Part shown: one piece after another, positions 36,708-45,122 of the stretch | Layout: each line of letters begins with the position of its first letter | Position numbering within the stretch: position 1 is the first letter of the stretch | Source: GCA-2709075 sp038146865 | Lineage (GTDB): Bacteria > Pseudomonadota > Alphaproteobacteria > MPNO01 > UBA2964 | NCBI GenBank assembly: GCA_038146865.1 | Contig: JAYQSL010000003.1 | Location: forward strand, 1-64,000 | Direction of reading: 5' to 3' | DNA: 64,000 nt | Notes under the pieces: generated by a model | The model's input: only the letters and a program-made list of their open reading frames with translations | What the model was told of the DNA's origin: nothing | The model's database searches: none | Made by a program: the position numbers and the translations under genes

Positions 36708-37199
36708 CTAAGCCGCTTTTTCTGCCTGCAGTCTTTTTGCAGCATCTAAGGCCGCAGCGACTATTCCCTGATAGCCTGTGCATCTACATAGATTGCCACT
36801 GATAGCAATTCTTACCTCTTCCTCTGTGGGATCTGGATTTTCTTCTAGAAATTCCAATAAGGTCGTGAGCATGCCCGGAGTACAAAACCCACATTGTAAA
36901 CCGTGATTATCACGAAATGCTTCCTGCAGCGGGTGCAGCTCATCCTCGGATGGCGCTATTCCCTCTATGGTCAAAATTTCTTGTCCGTCAGCCTGAACCG
37001 CCAGCATCAAACAAGAGCGAGCGCTTTGTCCGTTCAAAAGTATTGTGCAAGCACCACAAACACCATGCTCACAACCGAGATGCGTTCCCGTTAGCCCTAA
37101 CTGCTGGCGGATGAAGTCAGCCAAATGAAATCTTACCTCGACTTCTTCCTCGTACTTCTTCCCGTTAATGGTGACTGAAATCTTACGTGTTTCGCCCAT
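36708..37199 (-). CDS. 2Fe-2S subunit of a molybdenum hydroxylase (CoxS-like)
   Basis: A small iron-sulfur subunit, 163 residues from ATG 37199. It carries both clusters: CEHGVCGACTILLNG...C in the plant-type ferredoxin domain (about 45-75) and CGFCTPGM plus CRCTGY in the helical domain (about 105-145). AGGGGA lies just before 37199; an in-frame GTG at 37211, overlapping the upstream stop, would add 4 residues. It transfers electrons between the molybdenum centre and FAD. The large catalytic subunit is missing here: rpoH, on the other strand, is next. Confidence 0.93.
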   Translation of the reverse strand: MGETRKISVTINGKKYEEEVEVRFHLADFIRQQLGLTGTHLGCEHGVCGACTILLNGQSARSCLMLAVQADGQEILTIEGIAPSEDELHPLQEAFRDNHGLQCGFCTPGMLTTLLEFLEENPDPTEEEVRIAISGNLCRCTGYQGIVAAALDAAKRLQAEKAA

Positions 37200-37207
37200 C
37201 TTTCCCC

Positions 37208-38077
37208 TCACGCTCCATTCGTGGCACGGCCATAAGCTTTAACCAACGCCCGTCGCGCCATCACTGTTGCCAGATGTTGACGATATTCAGTGGACGCATA
37301 AACGTCACCCAACGCGTCAATTTCACGACATACCTCGCAGGCGTCCCTGAACATTTCCTCAGACCCTTCCTGCCCCATAATCGTTTCTTCTAGTTCCGTA
37401 ACACGAACAGGGGTAGCTCCTACCCCTCCCACCGTAACGGCTGCCCTACCAATCTTTCCATCCGCACCTACCTCCAAAAGAACTGCAGCAGACGCGATCG
37501 CAAAATCACCATGTCTTCGAGAAAATTCGACAAACCCGAAGCCATGACCATCAGGCCAGCAAGGAATACGGATAGACGTAACCAGCTCATCCTCTTCAAT
37601 TGCAGGGGTCATGTATCCAGCAGGAAAATCGGCAAATCCTATCTCACGCTCCCCGTTCGGTCCCAGAACTCGAACTATTGCGTCAGTCGTTGCGCAAATA
37701 GAGGGCATCTCAGCTGCGGGATCCAAATGAGACAATGATCCTCCCAGAGTCCCCCGATTTCGAGTCTGTCTATGTCCCACTTGCAAAAGAGCCTCATGCA
37801 TTAGCGGACATTTTTTTTGAACGATTTCAGAGAATTCTAAATCGCGCTGTCTCGTCATGGCTCCGATTTCCAGAGCATCACCGTCTTCCCTGATGTAAGA
37901 CAAGTCTTCAATTTTGTTGATATCAACCACATGGTCAGGCAGCACATAACGCATATTGAGCATTGGCATTAGAGATTGGCCGCCGGCCAAAACCTTTGCA
38001 TTTTCTAAAGAAGAAAGCAGGGCTACTGCGTCTTCTAGCGTGCTTGGATCATGATAGGAAAAGGGTGGCGGCTTCAT
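37208..38077 (-). CDS. FAD-binding subunit of a molybdenum hydroxylase (CoxM-like)
   Basis: A 289-residue flavoprotein subunit. FAD-contacting motifs are AGGQSLMPMLNMR (about 32-44) and RNRGTLGGSLSHLDPAAEMP (about 103-122); the C-terminal CO-dehydrogenase flavoprotein domain starts near 180. It is followed directly by the 2Fe-2S subunit. Related complexes act on CO, purines, nicotinate or aromatics; the substrate cannot be told without the large subunit, which is absent from this window. Confidence 0.93.
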   Translation of the reverse strand: MKPPPFSYHDPSTLEDAVALLSSLENAKVLAGGQSLMPMLNMRYVLPDHVVDINKIEDLSYIREDGDALEIGAMTRQRDLEFSEIVQKKCPLMHEALLQVGHRQTRNRGTLGGSLSHLDPAAEMPSICATTDAIVRVLGPNGEREIGFADFPAGYMTPAIEEDELVTSIRIPCWPDGHGFGFVEFSRRHGDFAIASAAVLLEVGADGKIGRAAVTVGGVGATPVRVTELEETIMGQEGSEEMFRDACEVCREIDALGDVYASTEYRQHLATVMARRALVKAYGRATNGA

Positions 38078-38447
38078 ACAGCTTCTCCAAGAAACTTAAC
38101 GACAAATAATATTAGCATTGTAATTACAGCAGCCTGCGGCCTTACGCAACGTTACGTTTAGCTAGAAGCCCTCCTCAGCCCAAACTCGAAAAGAATATGT
38201 AAAATTGCTTTGGTAAGTAAAAATGCTCAAAAATTTTACTTCGTTTATAGAGTGTTTAAAAAATTTGAAACATCCCAATAAAACCCGCCGGGTCAAAGAA
38301 GTGGGCCCGTTTCTTGACACTTCTTGGGACCAGGAATATACCCGGTTAGCTGTTTCACTAAACCGAGGGGTCTATGGCTCTGGGTTTGTATTCAGCGACT
38401 TAAAGAAGTCACAGATAAATCAGGCGGGCTTGTAAAGAGGATAGAGA
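38078..38447. other. Divergent intergenic region before the cupin genes
   Basis: This 370-bp stretch separates the minus-strand coxM-like gene from the plus-strand cupins. It contains one 70-codon plus-strand ORF (38223-38435) with a weak ribosome-binding site and no recognisable family; I do not call it a gene. No clear promoter motif or repeat was identified. Confidence 0.5.
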
Positions 38448-39032
38448 ATGGCTGAAGGAAGCAGAGAAACAACAACTGCCGATGCGGGACCCGGGCACAA
38501 TCAACCGGAAGTAGTTTGGGATCGTTGGGTCAAGAAGCGAACCTTTGTTCGCGCTCTTGAAGGCACCTACGGTGAAATGAAACAAGGTTTATATGATCAA
38601 CAACGGGTCTACAGTATCCACGACTGGAAGTGGAAGGGCGGACCTCAATTTTACGATAAATCTGTCATCAATCCGCAAAACCTCGATATAGCCCAATCCA
38701 TCGAGACGCACTTGGGAGCCTTTGCTCCGGGTGGTTATGGCCAAAAACACGGACATATGAACAGTGCTGTTTTCTTTGTCCTGAGAGGTGAGGGCTATGA
38801 CGTTCATGATGGGGAACGTATAGACGCAGAGGCCGGAGACTGCATGATTGTTGAGAATGGTTGTGTGCACCAGCATTTCAACAAAAGTGCTGACGAAGAA
38901 TTCGTGGTTCTCGTAATGAAGGCAAAACCTTTATTTTTATTCATGCATATGGTTTTCCAAAAAAACGTCAAAATGCCGCCTAAGGAAATAGCGCCAGGGC
39001 AAGAAAACTATATGCCGCCAGGCGATTATTAA
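38448..39032 (+). CDS. Cupin-domain protein (gentisate-dioxygenase-like fold)
   Basis: A 194-residue single-cupin protein. The metal-binding motif 1 is GQKHGHMNSAVFFVLRGEGYDVHDG (two His near 104-106 and a downstream position where Glu is usual) and motif 2 is GDCMIVENGCVHQHFN. Many such proteins are metal-dependent dioxygenases or isomerases; the function here is unknown. A second cupin gene follows 35 bp later and an ornithine-cyclodeaminase gene after that, so the three may serve one pathway. The C-terminal tail is Pro/Met-rich. Confidence 0.8.
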   Translation: MAEGSRETTTADAGPGHNQPEVVWDRWVKKRTFVRALEGTYGEMKQGLYDQQRVYSIHDWKWKGGPQFYDKSVINPQNLDIAQSIETHLGAFAPGGYGQKHGHMNSAVFFVLRGEGYDVHDGERIDAEAGDCMIVENGCVHQHFNKSADEEFVVLVMKAKPLFLFMHMVFQKNVKMPPKEIAPGQENYMPPGDY

Positions 39033-39067
39033 TTATTGGCCCTTAGATTTTAAGCACGGAGATTAAG

Positions 39068-39658
39068 TTGGACGAGAGAGAAGTCGCGGCAGCAGGCAAT
39101 CAAGTTTGTAATTTTTACAAGGAAAACTTGGCCGAGACGGCTGCCTACGTAGAGAATTACTACAACAAAAAACTAAAGGTCGTAAAATCGGGTGATATGC
39201 CTTTTGAGAATTCACCACATGGAATTCTCAAGCATATGGTCAACGAAAAACTAAACACAGTCGAAAATTGCGTTGATATATATATGCATCTTTTACCTCC
39301 TGGACAGGCCTCAGGAAAACATCGTCACCTTGCGGAGGAGGTGTTTTTCGTAGCAGAAGGCAGCGGTTATGACCTGCATTGGGACGTAAATTTTGACGTC
39401 GATATCAAATTTAGCTGGACTTGGGAGCAAGAGCCTAAAAAATATGAGTGGAAACGAGGAGACTTTGTCTACATACCTCCCTATGTAGAGCACAAGCATT
39501 TTAATACCGATCCAGAAAATCCGGCGCGGCTTGTTGTATGTCACAACAGAATACTGAAAGCCATGGGTGCTGCTTGGTACGAACAACTCGAACCCTACGA
39601 AGGTTATAATCCAGAAGAAGATCCCCGCGATCTTTTGGCCAAATACGGGATGCGCTAA
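39068..39658 (+). CDS. Cupin-domain protein
   Basis: A 196-residue protein paired with the preceding cupin. TTG start at 39068 with GGAG seven bases upstream. Motif 1 is GKHRHLAEEVFFVAEGSGYDLHWD, with His-His-Glu metal ligands, and motif 2 is GDFVYIPPYVEHKHFN, supplying the last His. The aromatic-rich linker between motifs (FSWTWEQEPKKYEW) is longer than in typical small cupins. It is probably a metal enzyme or metabolite-binding protein that works with its neighbour. Function unknown. Confidence 0.8.
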   Translation: MDEREVAAAGNQVCNFYKENLAETAAYVENYYNKKLKVVKSGDMPFENSPHGILKHMVNEKLNTVENCVDIYMHLLPPGQASGKHRHLAEEVFFVAEGSGYDLHWDVNFDVDIKFSWTWEQEPKKYEWKRGDFVYIPPYVEHKHFNTDPENPARLVVCHNRILKAMGAAWYEQLEPYEGYNPEEDPRDLLAKYGMR

Positions 39659-39703
39659 CACCCCGCATTCGAGAGAAACGCGCTGAAAAAGCGCAAAATC
39701 ATC

Positions 39704-39747
39704 AAACGCCGGGGCTTCTTTAACCAGAGTTCCGGCGTTTTCGTTTT
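39704..39747 (+). terminator. Terminator-like hairpin between cupin and cyclodeaminase genes
   Basis: Arms AAACGCCGG (39704-39712) and CCGGCGTTT (39732-39740) are followed by TCGTTTT. The hairpin lies 19 bp before the next gene's ATG, so it may end the cupin operon or act as an attenuator. Confidence 0.65.
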
Positions 39748-39765
39748 AAAACTGGAGAACGAAAA

Positions 39766-40845
39766 ATGACACTGATCCTCTCAAACGAGGAAATCTCTCA
39801 GTTATTGTCGATTGAGGATGTCCTTGAGGCCCTAGAAGAGGTCTATAAAGATCTTCACGCCGGTCGAGCTGTTACCAGACGTAGGTCGGACACTTTAGTG
39901 CCGGCAAGCCACAACGGTGAAGATGCTATTTATGGATTCAAAACAATGGACGGCGTGGCGCCATCTCAAGGCTTTAGTGCTGTTAGGCTAAACTCAGATA
40001 TTGTAACGTGGCCTGTTGTTGAAGGAAGTTTGAGACGGGTAAAAATTCCTGCAGCCCCTAATAATAGATGGGTTGGTCTTGTCCTTCTTTTCAGCACAAA
40101 AAATGGCGAACCACTCGCAATTATGCCTGATGGCGTCGTACAACGAATGCGCGTTGGAGCCACCAATGGCCTTGGTGTAAAATATATGGCTCGAGAAAAC
40201 GCCAAAACGGTGGGTATTCTCGGGTCAGGTTGGCAAGCAGGGACCCAGTTAATGGCGACCTGCGCCGTCCGTGACATAGAGATGATCAAATGCTTCAGCC
40301 CAAACCCCACAAATCGGCTTAATTTCACGCAAGAAATGACTGAAACTCTTGGCGTAGAGATGATGGCGGTGAACTCAGCGGAGGAAGCAGTTTCAGGCGT
40401 CGATATTGTTCTTTGCGCAACAAATTCTATCGAAAAGGTCTACGTGGAGGGATGGCTTAGACCCGGGGTACATGTCAGTTCGATTAAGATGCCAGAGATT
40501 GAAGAGGCCGCTCTTAAAAAATGCGACCGAGTTGGATTACATTTTGGTCAGCAACGCCCCGATACCGTGGTCGCTGCTGGCCTCGAACCCCCAGATAGGC
40601 GAAGCGGAAAGGGATGGGACGTAAATAGGACATTTGATTACGACGCCTGTCCAAAGCTACCACAAATGATTGCCGGTGAAGTCAAGGGGCGTGAAACAGA
40701 GAATGAAATAACCTGTTTTATCAATGATATGGGGTTAGGTCTTCAGTTTGCGGTTACGGCCGGCGTTGCCTATAAAAAGGCGATCGAAGCCGGCGTGGGA
40801 CACGAATTGCCCACTGATTGGTTCACCGAGAACGTTCATCCTTAA
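39766..40845 (+). CDS. Ornithine cyclodeaminase / mu-crystallin family protein
   Basis: A 359-residue NAD(P)-dependent enzyme with the N-terminal substrate domain (LSNEEISQLLSIEDVLEALEEVYKDLHAG) and a Rossmann domain starting at TVGILGSGWQAGTQ (about 147-160). The active-site segment RRSDTLVP and the RMRVGATNGLGVKYMA helix are family features. Members include ornithine cyclodeaminase, alanine dehydrogenase and ketimine reductases; the substrate here is open. An unusual C-terminal region (PPDRRSGKGWDVN) departs from the classic enzymes. Confidence 0.85.
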   Translation: MTLILSNEEISQLLSIEDVLEALEEVYKDLHAGRAVTRRRSDTLVPASHNGEDAIYGFKTMDGVAPSQGFSAVRLNSDIVTWPVVEGSLRRVKIPAAPNNRWVGLVLLFSTKNGEPLAIMPDGVVQRMRVGATNGLGVKYMARENAKTVGILGSGWQAGTQLMATCAVRDIEMIKCFSPNPTNRLNFTQEMTETLGVEMMAVNSAEEAVSGVDIVLCATNSIEKVYVEGWLRPGVHVSSIKMPEIEEAALKKCDRVGLHFGQQRPDTVVAAGLEPPDRRSGKGWDVNRTFDYDACPKLPQMIAGEVKGRETENEITCFINDMGLGLQFAVTAGVAYKKAIEAGVGHELPTDWFTENVHP

Positions 40846-40857
40846 TTAAACTCGTCC

Positions 40858-41436
40858 ATGAGTGAAACAGATCAAAAACTGGCAAAGGGGTCATTGAATA
40901 CCCCTATTACAAGAAAAATCTTTGACGGCTCTCTTTTGGTTTTCGCACTTCTGGCATTAGCAGCGGGCTTAGCAGTATGGTTTTGGAAGGGGCCAGTCGC
41001 TTTTGACAGGGCCATAGATGATGCATGGGATCTCTTCCAATTTATTATGCCCCGAGTGGGTGCCGCGGTCCTAATCGCAGCATTTCTTCAACTATTAATC
41101 CCAAGAGAAGTCGTCTCACGTTTAATAGGCGACCAAGCAGGGATTAAAAGCGTCGTTATAGCGACGATCGCCGGCGCACTCACCCCAGGAGGTCCCCTAA
41201 CCTCTTTTCCAATCGTCGTTGCTCTTTATGTTTCTGGAGCAAACAAGGGAGCATTGGTGGCTTACATATCTGCGTGGGCAATGATTGGTTTTCAGAGAAT
41301 TTTGGTTTGGGAACTCCCTCTCATGGGCGAGGAATTCACGGCAATTCGAGTGGGGGCGAGTGTCTTGCTGCCAATCATCTGCGGAACTGTCGCTCTCTAC
41401 CTACCAATCAGAATCAATCTACCAGAGAAAAATTAG
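40858..41436 (+). CDS. Half-size membrane permease, N-terminal partner
   Basis: A 192-residue membrane protein with about five hydrophobic helices. The segment GALTPGGPLTSFPIVVALYVSG and the following YISAWAMIGFQRILVWELPLMG resemble one half of the DUF318/UPF0718 (YraQ-type) permeases, which are normally a single chain of 300 or more residues. The next gene encodes a second, matching half. It lies 13 bp after the ornithine-cyclodeaminase gene, so it is cotranscribed and perhaps transports its substrate or product. Family assignment is tentative. Confidence 0.65.
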   Translation: MSETDQKLAKGSLNTPITRKIFDGSLLVFALLALAAGLAVWFWKGPVAFDRAIDDAWDLFQFIMPRVGAAVLIAAFLQLLIPREVVSRLIGDQAGIKSVVIATIAGALTPGGPLTSFPIVVALYVSGANKGALVAYISAWAMIGFQRILVWELPLMGEEFTAIRVGASVLLPIICGTVALYLPIRINLPEKN

Positions 41437-41440
41437 TACT

Positions 41441-41950
41441 ATGGACGGTGGAGGCAGCCCAGCAATTGCAATTTTGATGTGGCTGGGAGTGCTTTTGCTT
41501 GCCCTACTCGCATGGCGGAGAAAAGACCAAACGCTTCAAACGGGAACGAGAGTGGGCTGGGGCTATTTCCTGATGATGGCCCCTCGAATGTGTCTTGCGC
41601 TCTCAATGGCCGCCTTCGCGGCCGAACTACTTCCAGGAGAAACGATAAGTGAATGGCTCGGCAAGGATTCTGGCTTTACAGGAATATTAATCGCCTCAAT
41701 AGCAGGCGTTTTGGTCCCAGCTGGAGGCGTGGTTGCCTTCCCCCTGGCTCTTGCGATGTATAAAATTGGGGTGGGAATACCTCAATTAACAGCTTTCCTG
41801 ACGACTTGGGAAATTTTTGCCATCCATAGAATATTAGCATGGGAAATCCCATTCCTCGGTCATAAATTTGTTTACCTCAGAACAGCTTCATCCTTTTTCC
41901 TTCCTCCACTTGCTGGAATTTTTGCAGCAATAATCATCTCCTTGCTTTGA
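41441..41950 (+). CDS. Half-size membrane permease, C-terminal partner
   Basis: From ATG 41441, five bases after the previous stop, this 169-residue protein has about four or five hydrophobic helices. Its motifs GVLVPAGGVVAFPLALAMYKIG and TTWEIFAIHRILAWEIPFLG are parallel to those of the preceding protein, so the two are paralogous halves and probably form a heterodimer. A longer reading begins at 41285, but that part overlaps the previous gene in another frame and is not membrane-like. The substrate is unknown. Confidence 0.65.
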   Translation: MDGGGSPAIAILMWLGVLLLALLAWRRKDQTLQTGTRVGWGYFLMMAPRMCLALSMAAFAAELLPGETISEWLGKDSGFTGILIASIAGVLVPAGGVVAFPLALAMYKIGVGIPQLTAFLTTWEIFAIHRILAWEIPFLGHKFVYLRTASSFFLPPLAGIFAAIIISLL

Positions 41951-42049
41951 GTTGCTTTAGATAAGCTTCAGAGATAAAAATTAGAACGTTGGGGATTGCT
42001 TGTTCGTTGTGAGGGGTCCTCGAAAAAATTGGCCTTGAGGATTATAAAA

Positions 42050-43273
42050 ATGGCAACAGTGGTAAGATCGATGGGACGCGAAGTCCGTGTGTTAAGTCTG
42101 GTCAGCACCGGCCACTTTATGAGCCATTACTCCCAGCTTATTCTACCCCCTCTTTTTATCATGATGGCACCCCATTTCGGCGTCGGTTTCGCTGCCATGG
42201 GGCTAATTATGACCCTTCTCAATATGTCCGGCGCGCTTGCTCAAATTCCAGTTGGGTTCCTAGTTGATAGAGTAGGCGCCAAATGGATCCTTATCATAGG
42301 ATTGTTCATGAAGACCTTTGGACTTGGCGCAATGGCTTTCACGGACACTTACTGGGTATTGCTCGTTCTCGCGGTGTTCGCAGGCTTGGGACATAGTGTC
42401 TTTCACCCGACTGACTACGCAATATTGATGTCGAGCGTTGATGAAAAGCGTATAGGGCGTGCTTTCAGCATTCACACCGCTGCTGGTAATGCCGGCACCT
42501 TAATGGCGCCATTGGTGGCTGCTTTTTTCCTAACAACACAATGGGGTTGGAAAGGTGCAATATTTTCAGTGGCTATCTTGGGCGCAGTGGCAGGCATAGC
42601 GATGCTTGCACAATCTGGAACTCTTCAGGACCATGCGGGGAGAAAAAAGGGCAAGCCAAAGGAGAGTGTTTCCGTATCTGATGGCCTACGCATGCTCATA
42701 CAACCGCAAATGTTAATTCTTTACATGTTTTTTTGTATTACAGCGATGGCAACCGTCGGATTGAATAACTTTATCCACGCCGGTTTGGTAACAGCTCATG
42801 GAATTGATGAGATCTCCGCGGCGGCAGCTCTTTCAGCATATGCGGGAGGCGGCTTGATTGGGGTCTTGCTCGGAGGTTGGCTTGCGGACAAAGCATCAAA
42901 CCATAACAAGCAAGCAGCCCTGGCATTTTTTATTGGCGCTGTTTTGACAATTTTGGCGGGGGTATATTCTCTGCCGCATGCCGCTCTAATTATTATGTTC
43001 GGTCTAATCGGTGTTATGTTGGGCGTTGTTAAGCCTGCTCGCGATATGATGGTTAAGGAAATAACTCCAGAGGGCCAAGCAGGAAAAACTTATGGGTTTA
43101 TGTCTAACGGTCATTTTGTCGGAGCCGCGATTAGTCCGGTTTTGATGGGCATCGTGATGGATGCGGGTAAACCAAGTTGGGTTTTCTTCATCGCCGCGGG
43201 TTTTATGGTTATATCAATTCTAACTCTGTTAAATCCGCCCAAGGCAAAAACCACAGAAACTAGATCTAACTGA
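42050..43273 (+). CDS. MFS transporter
   Basis: A major facilitator protein of 407 residues from ATG 42050, which has AGGA 8 bases upstream; a TTG at 41996 would add 18 residues that look unlike family N termini. It has about 12 hydrophobic segments, starts GHFMSHYSQLILPPLF, and carries motif A as VGFLVDRVGAKWIL plus GHSVFHPTDYAIL, like fosmidomycin-resistance-type carriers. It follows the half-permeases and may belong to the same transport operon. Substrate unknown. Confidence 0.83.
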   Translation: MATVVRSMGREVRVLSLVSTGHFMSHYSQLILPPLFIMMAPHFGVGFAAMGLIMTLLNMSGALAQIPVGFLVDRVGAKWILIIGLFMKTFGLGAMAFTDTYWVLLVLAVFAGLGHSVFHPTDYAILMSSVDEKRIGRAFSIHTAAGNAGTLMAPLVAAFFLTTQWGWKGAIFSVAILGAVAGIAMLAQSGTLQDHAGRKKGKPKESVSVSDGLRMLIQPQMLILYMFFCITAMATVGLNNFIHAGLVTAHGIDEISAAAALSAYAGGGLIGVLLGGWLADKASNHNKQAALAFFIGAVLTILAGVYSLPHAALIIMFGLIGVMLGVVKPARDMMVKEITPEGQAGKTYGFMSNGHFVGAAISPVLMGIVMDAGKPSWVFFIAAGFMVISILTLLNPPKAKTTETRSN

Positions 43274-43484
43274 CCCCTATTTAGAGAAGTTCTTTCACAA
43301 GAATATCTTTTTCAAAGAACTTTTGGGCTAGCAAGTTGGTACTAAGGACGTGCAATCTTACCCTATTTACCAACAAATCACGTCGCCATCTCAGTGAAAA
43401 ACCGTGGAATTAAATATTCCATCTCTATCAGAATGAGGAGAGCAAGCGGCGGCCACCGGATATCGATATTCGAAGCAATCAAGT

Positions 43485-43516
43485 CGAAAAGGGGAGAGTG
43501 CCCCCTCCCCTTTTCG
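43485..43516. terminator. Strong bidirectional terminator
   Basis: A 12-bp perfect stem, CGAAAAGGGGAG (43485-43496) and CTCCCCTTTTCG (43505-43516), with an 8-nt loop lies between the convergent MFS gene and the TctC-like gene. It is flanked by A/T runs on both strands, so it can serve both. Confidence 0.85.
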
Positions 43517-43527
43517 TGTTCCAGCGA

Positions 43528-44580
43528 TCAGGCGCTTTTGCGGCCCTTAATCATTATAAGTTGGCGAGCCTTTTGAATCAGTGCTTTGTCGATATCCATC
43601 ATTTCGTTGACAGTTTTTTCAAGCGCTTCCCCAGAAAGGGGATTTACATCAAGTTTGCGTTTATTGGCGTCGGTTTTGAAATCTTCGCTGAAGACCGTTT
43701 TTTCAAAAGCCTCACGCATCAGTTTCACATTAGCCTGCGGCGTTTGAGGTGGAAAAACAAGGCTACGACCGACAGCGCCTAAAGAGGACATAAAGCCAAC
43801 TATCTTTTTCAAATCACCATTAGGCACCATCGAAAGCAAGATTGGCACGCGCTCCAATTCTGGGTCTTTATTAATACCGATCTGGACAATTTTAGTTGCA
43901 AACCCATTTTTAAACCATTCACCTCGAGAGGCTTTCCAGGACCCCCAAGTGAGCGAAATACCATCCAATTCGCCTTTCTCCATAGCAAGCATTGCTTTTT
44001 GAGACCCTGCATAGCCCTGAATGATTTTCATCTTTGTTCCGAAAATCCCGTTTAACATGGCTGGTATTAAAAACGTTTGCGAACCTGACCCAGTTGACCC
44101 AACGTTCACCGAAATCTTTTTGAGATCTTCTATGGTTTGCACGTTTTTGTCAGACCTAAGCACCAGTACAGCATTCGTTTGGACTGCCGTTCCTAACCAA
44201 TTAAACTTTCTGGCATCATAACGTGCTTTTTTGGGGTCCAAGAGATTAGTGATGACAATGGTGTCTGGGGGTTCAAATAAATTGAAACCATTTTTTGGCA
44301 TCACGTTATATGCGTAATTGCTCGCTTTCATCCCGCCAGCACCGGGCATGTATTGCACAACAAAAGTGGGATTACCGGGGACATTATTCTTTAAGTATCG
44401 AGAAAAAAGTTGGGCATAAAGACCGTAGGTACCCCCAGCATCAAAACCGACAGTGATCGTAACTTTTTTATTCTTGTAGTTGGGCCCTCCATGAGAGCCA
44501 CCAAAGGCATGCGTTGACAAAATTACAGCGATAATTGTACTCGCTAGCCCAATAGAGAGGCGAGACTTGTCCTTTACCAT
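43528..44580 (-). CDS. Tripartite tricarboxylate transporter (TctC/Bug-family) binding protein
   Basis: A 350-residue periplasmic binding protein of the Bug/TctC family. A signal peptide of about 26 residues (LSIGLASTIIAVILSTHAFG) is followed by KKVTITVGFDAGGTYGLYAQLFSRYL, where the DAGG..Y segment replaces the classic P(A/G)GG motif, and by VVQYMPGAGGMKASNYAYN. These proteins bind carboxylates or aromatic acids for TctAB transport. No tctA or tctB is visible, so the partner is elsewhere or the protein acts as a sensor. Confidence 0.87.
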   Translation of the reverse strand: MVKDKSRLSIGLASTIIAVILSTHAFGGSHGGPNYKNKKVTITVGFDAGGTYGLYAQLFSRYLKNNVPGNPTFVVQYMPGAGGMKASNYAYNVMPKNGFNLFEPPDTIVITNLLDPKKARYDARKFNWLGTAVQTNAVLVLRSDKNVQTIEDLKKISVNVGSTGSGSQTFLIPAMLNGIFGTKMKIIQGYAGSQKAMLAMEKGELDGISLTWGSWKASRGEWFKNGFATKIVQIGINKDPELERVPILLSMVPNGDLKKIVGFMSSLGAVGRSLVFPPQTPQANVKLMREAFEKTVFSEDFKTDANKRKLDVNPLSGEALEKTVNEMMDIDKALIQKARQLIMIKGRKSA

Positions 44581-45122
44581 TTTCTATTCTCCAGAATTAG
44601 ACTGAGGTTGTGGCGCAAATTGCCATTTTAAGGTGCGCGGAATGTTACAATCTCCGCGTAAAAACCCTTCTGTGGGAACCTCTCGGTAAAGCCGCGGTCT
44701 CCCGCCGTTCGTTGGCGGCATTTAGGGCTTACTAGAAATGGTCAACCAAATTCAATTTACAAGAGGAATTTCATTAAAAATATTTAATTATTTTTGGAGA
44801 GCATATAGTGCTTTTTCCTCGGCTATCATGAACCCGATGCCGCGCCTTAGACTGTTGTACAAAGTCGGTCACCGTAATTTTTTACTAACAGTAAAAAAGT
44901 CACTTGAGTGAATTTGGAATAATAAAAGCTAGCGTAAACCAGTTGGCCTTACTGATCGGTGACCCCGCAGAACTGACTAACCTCATACGTTTAAATTTAT
45001 CGCTTTTCATTTTTGAAAATATGGTCTAATAGGCCTAAAAATTCATCCTACAACCAAATTTTCCTTTTTAACTCCACTCAGTTTTTAGCGCTCCTACGGT
45101 TAGGGAAAAGGCCTATTGCGTC
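44581..45122. other. Intergenic region between TctC-like and retropepsin genes
   Basis: A 542-bp stretch with no credible ORF of useful length. It holds a short hairpin CCGCC/GGCGG (44702-44718) and an A+T hairpin TTTTTACT/AGTAAAAA (44879-44897), neither resembling a typical terminator of a known gene. Promoters for both divergent genes must lie here but no consensus was clear. Confidence 0.6.

Noticed and set aside
38223..38435. A 70-codon ORF before the first cupin gene
   Set aside because: Weak ribosome-binding site, no family, and it would be the only gene in a short divergent promoter region; it is mentioned as part of that region but not called a gene.
41285..41440. N-terminal extension of the second half-permease
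   Set aside because: The extension overlaps the first half-permease in another frame and is hydrophilic, so the ATG at 41441 is used.
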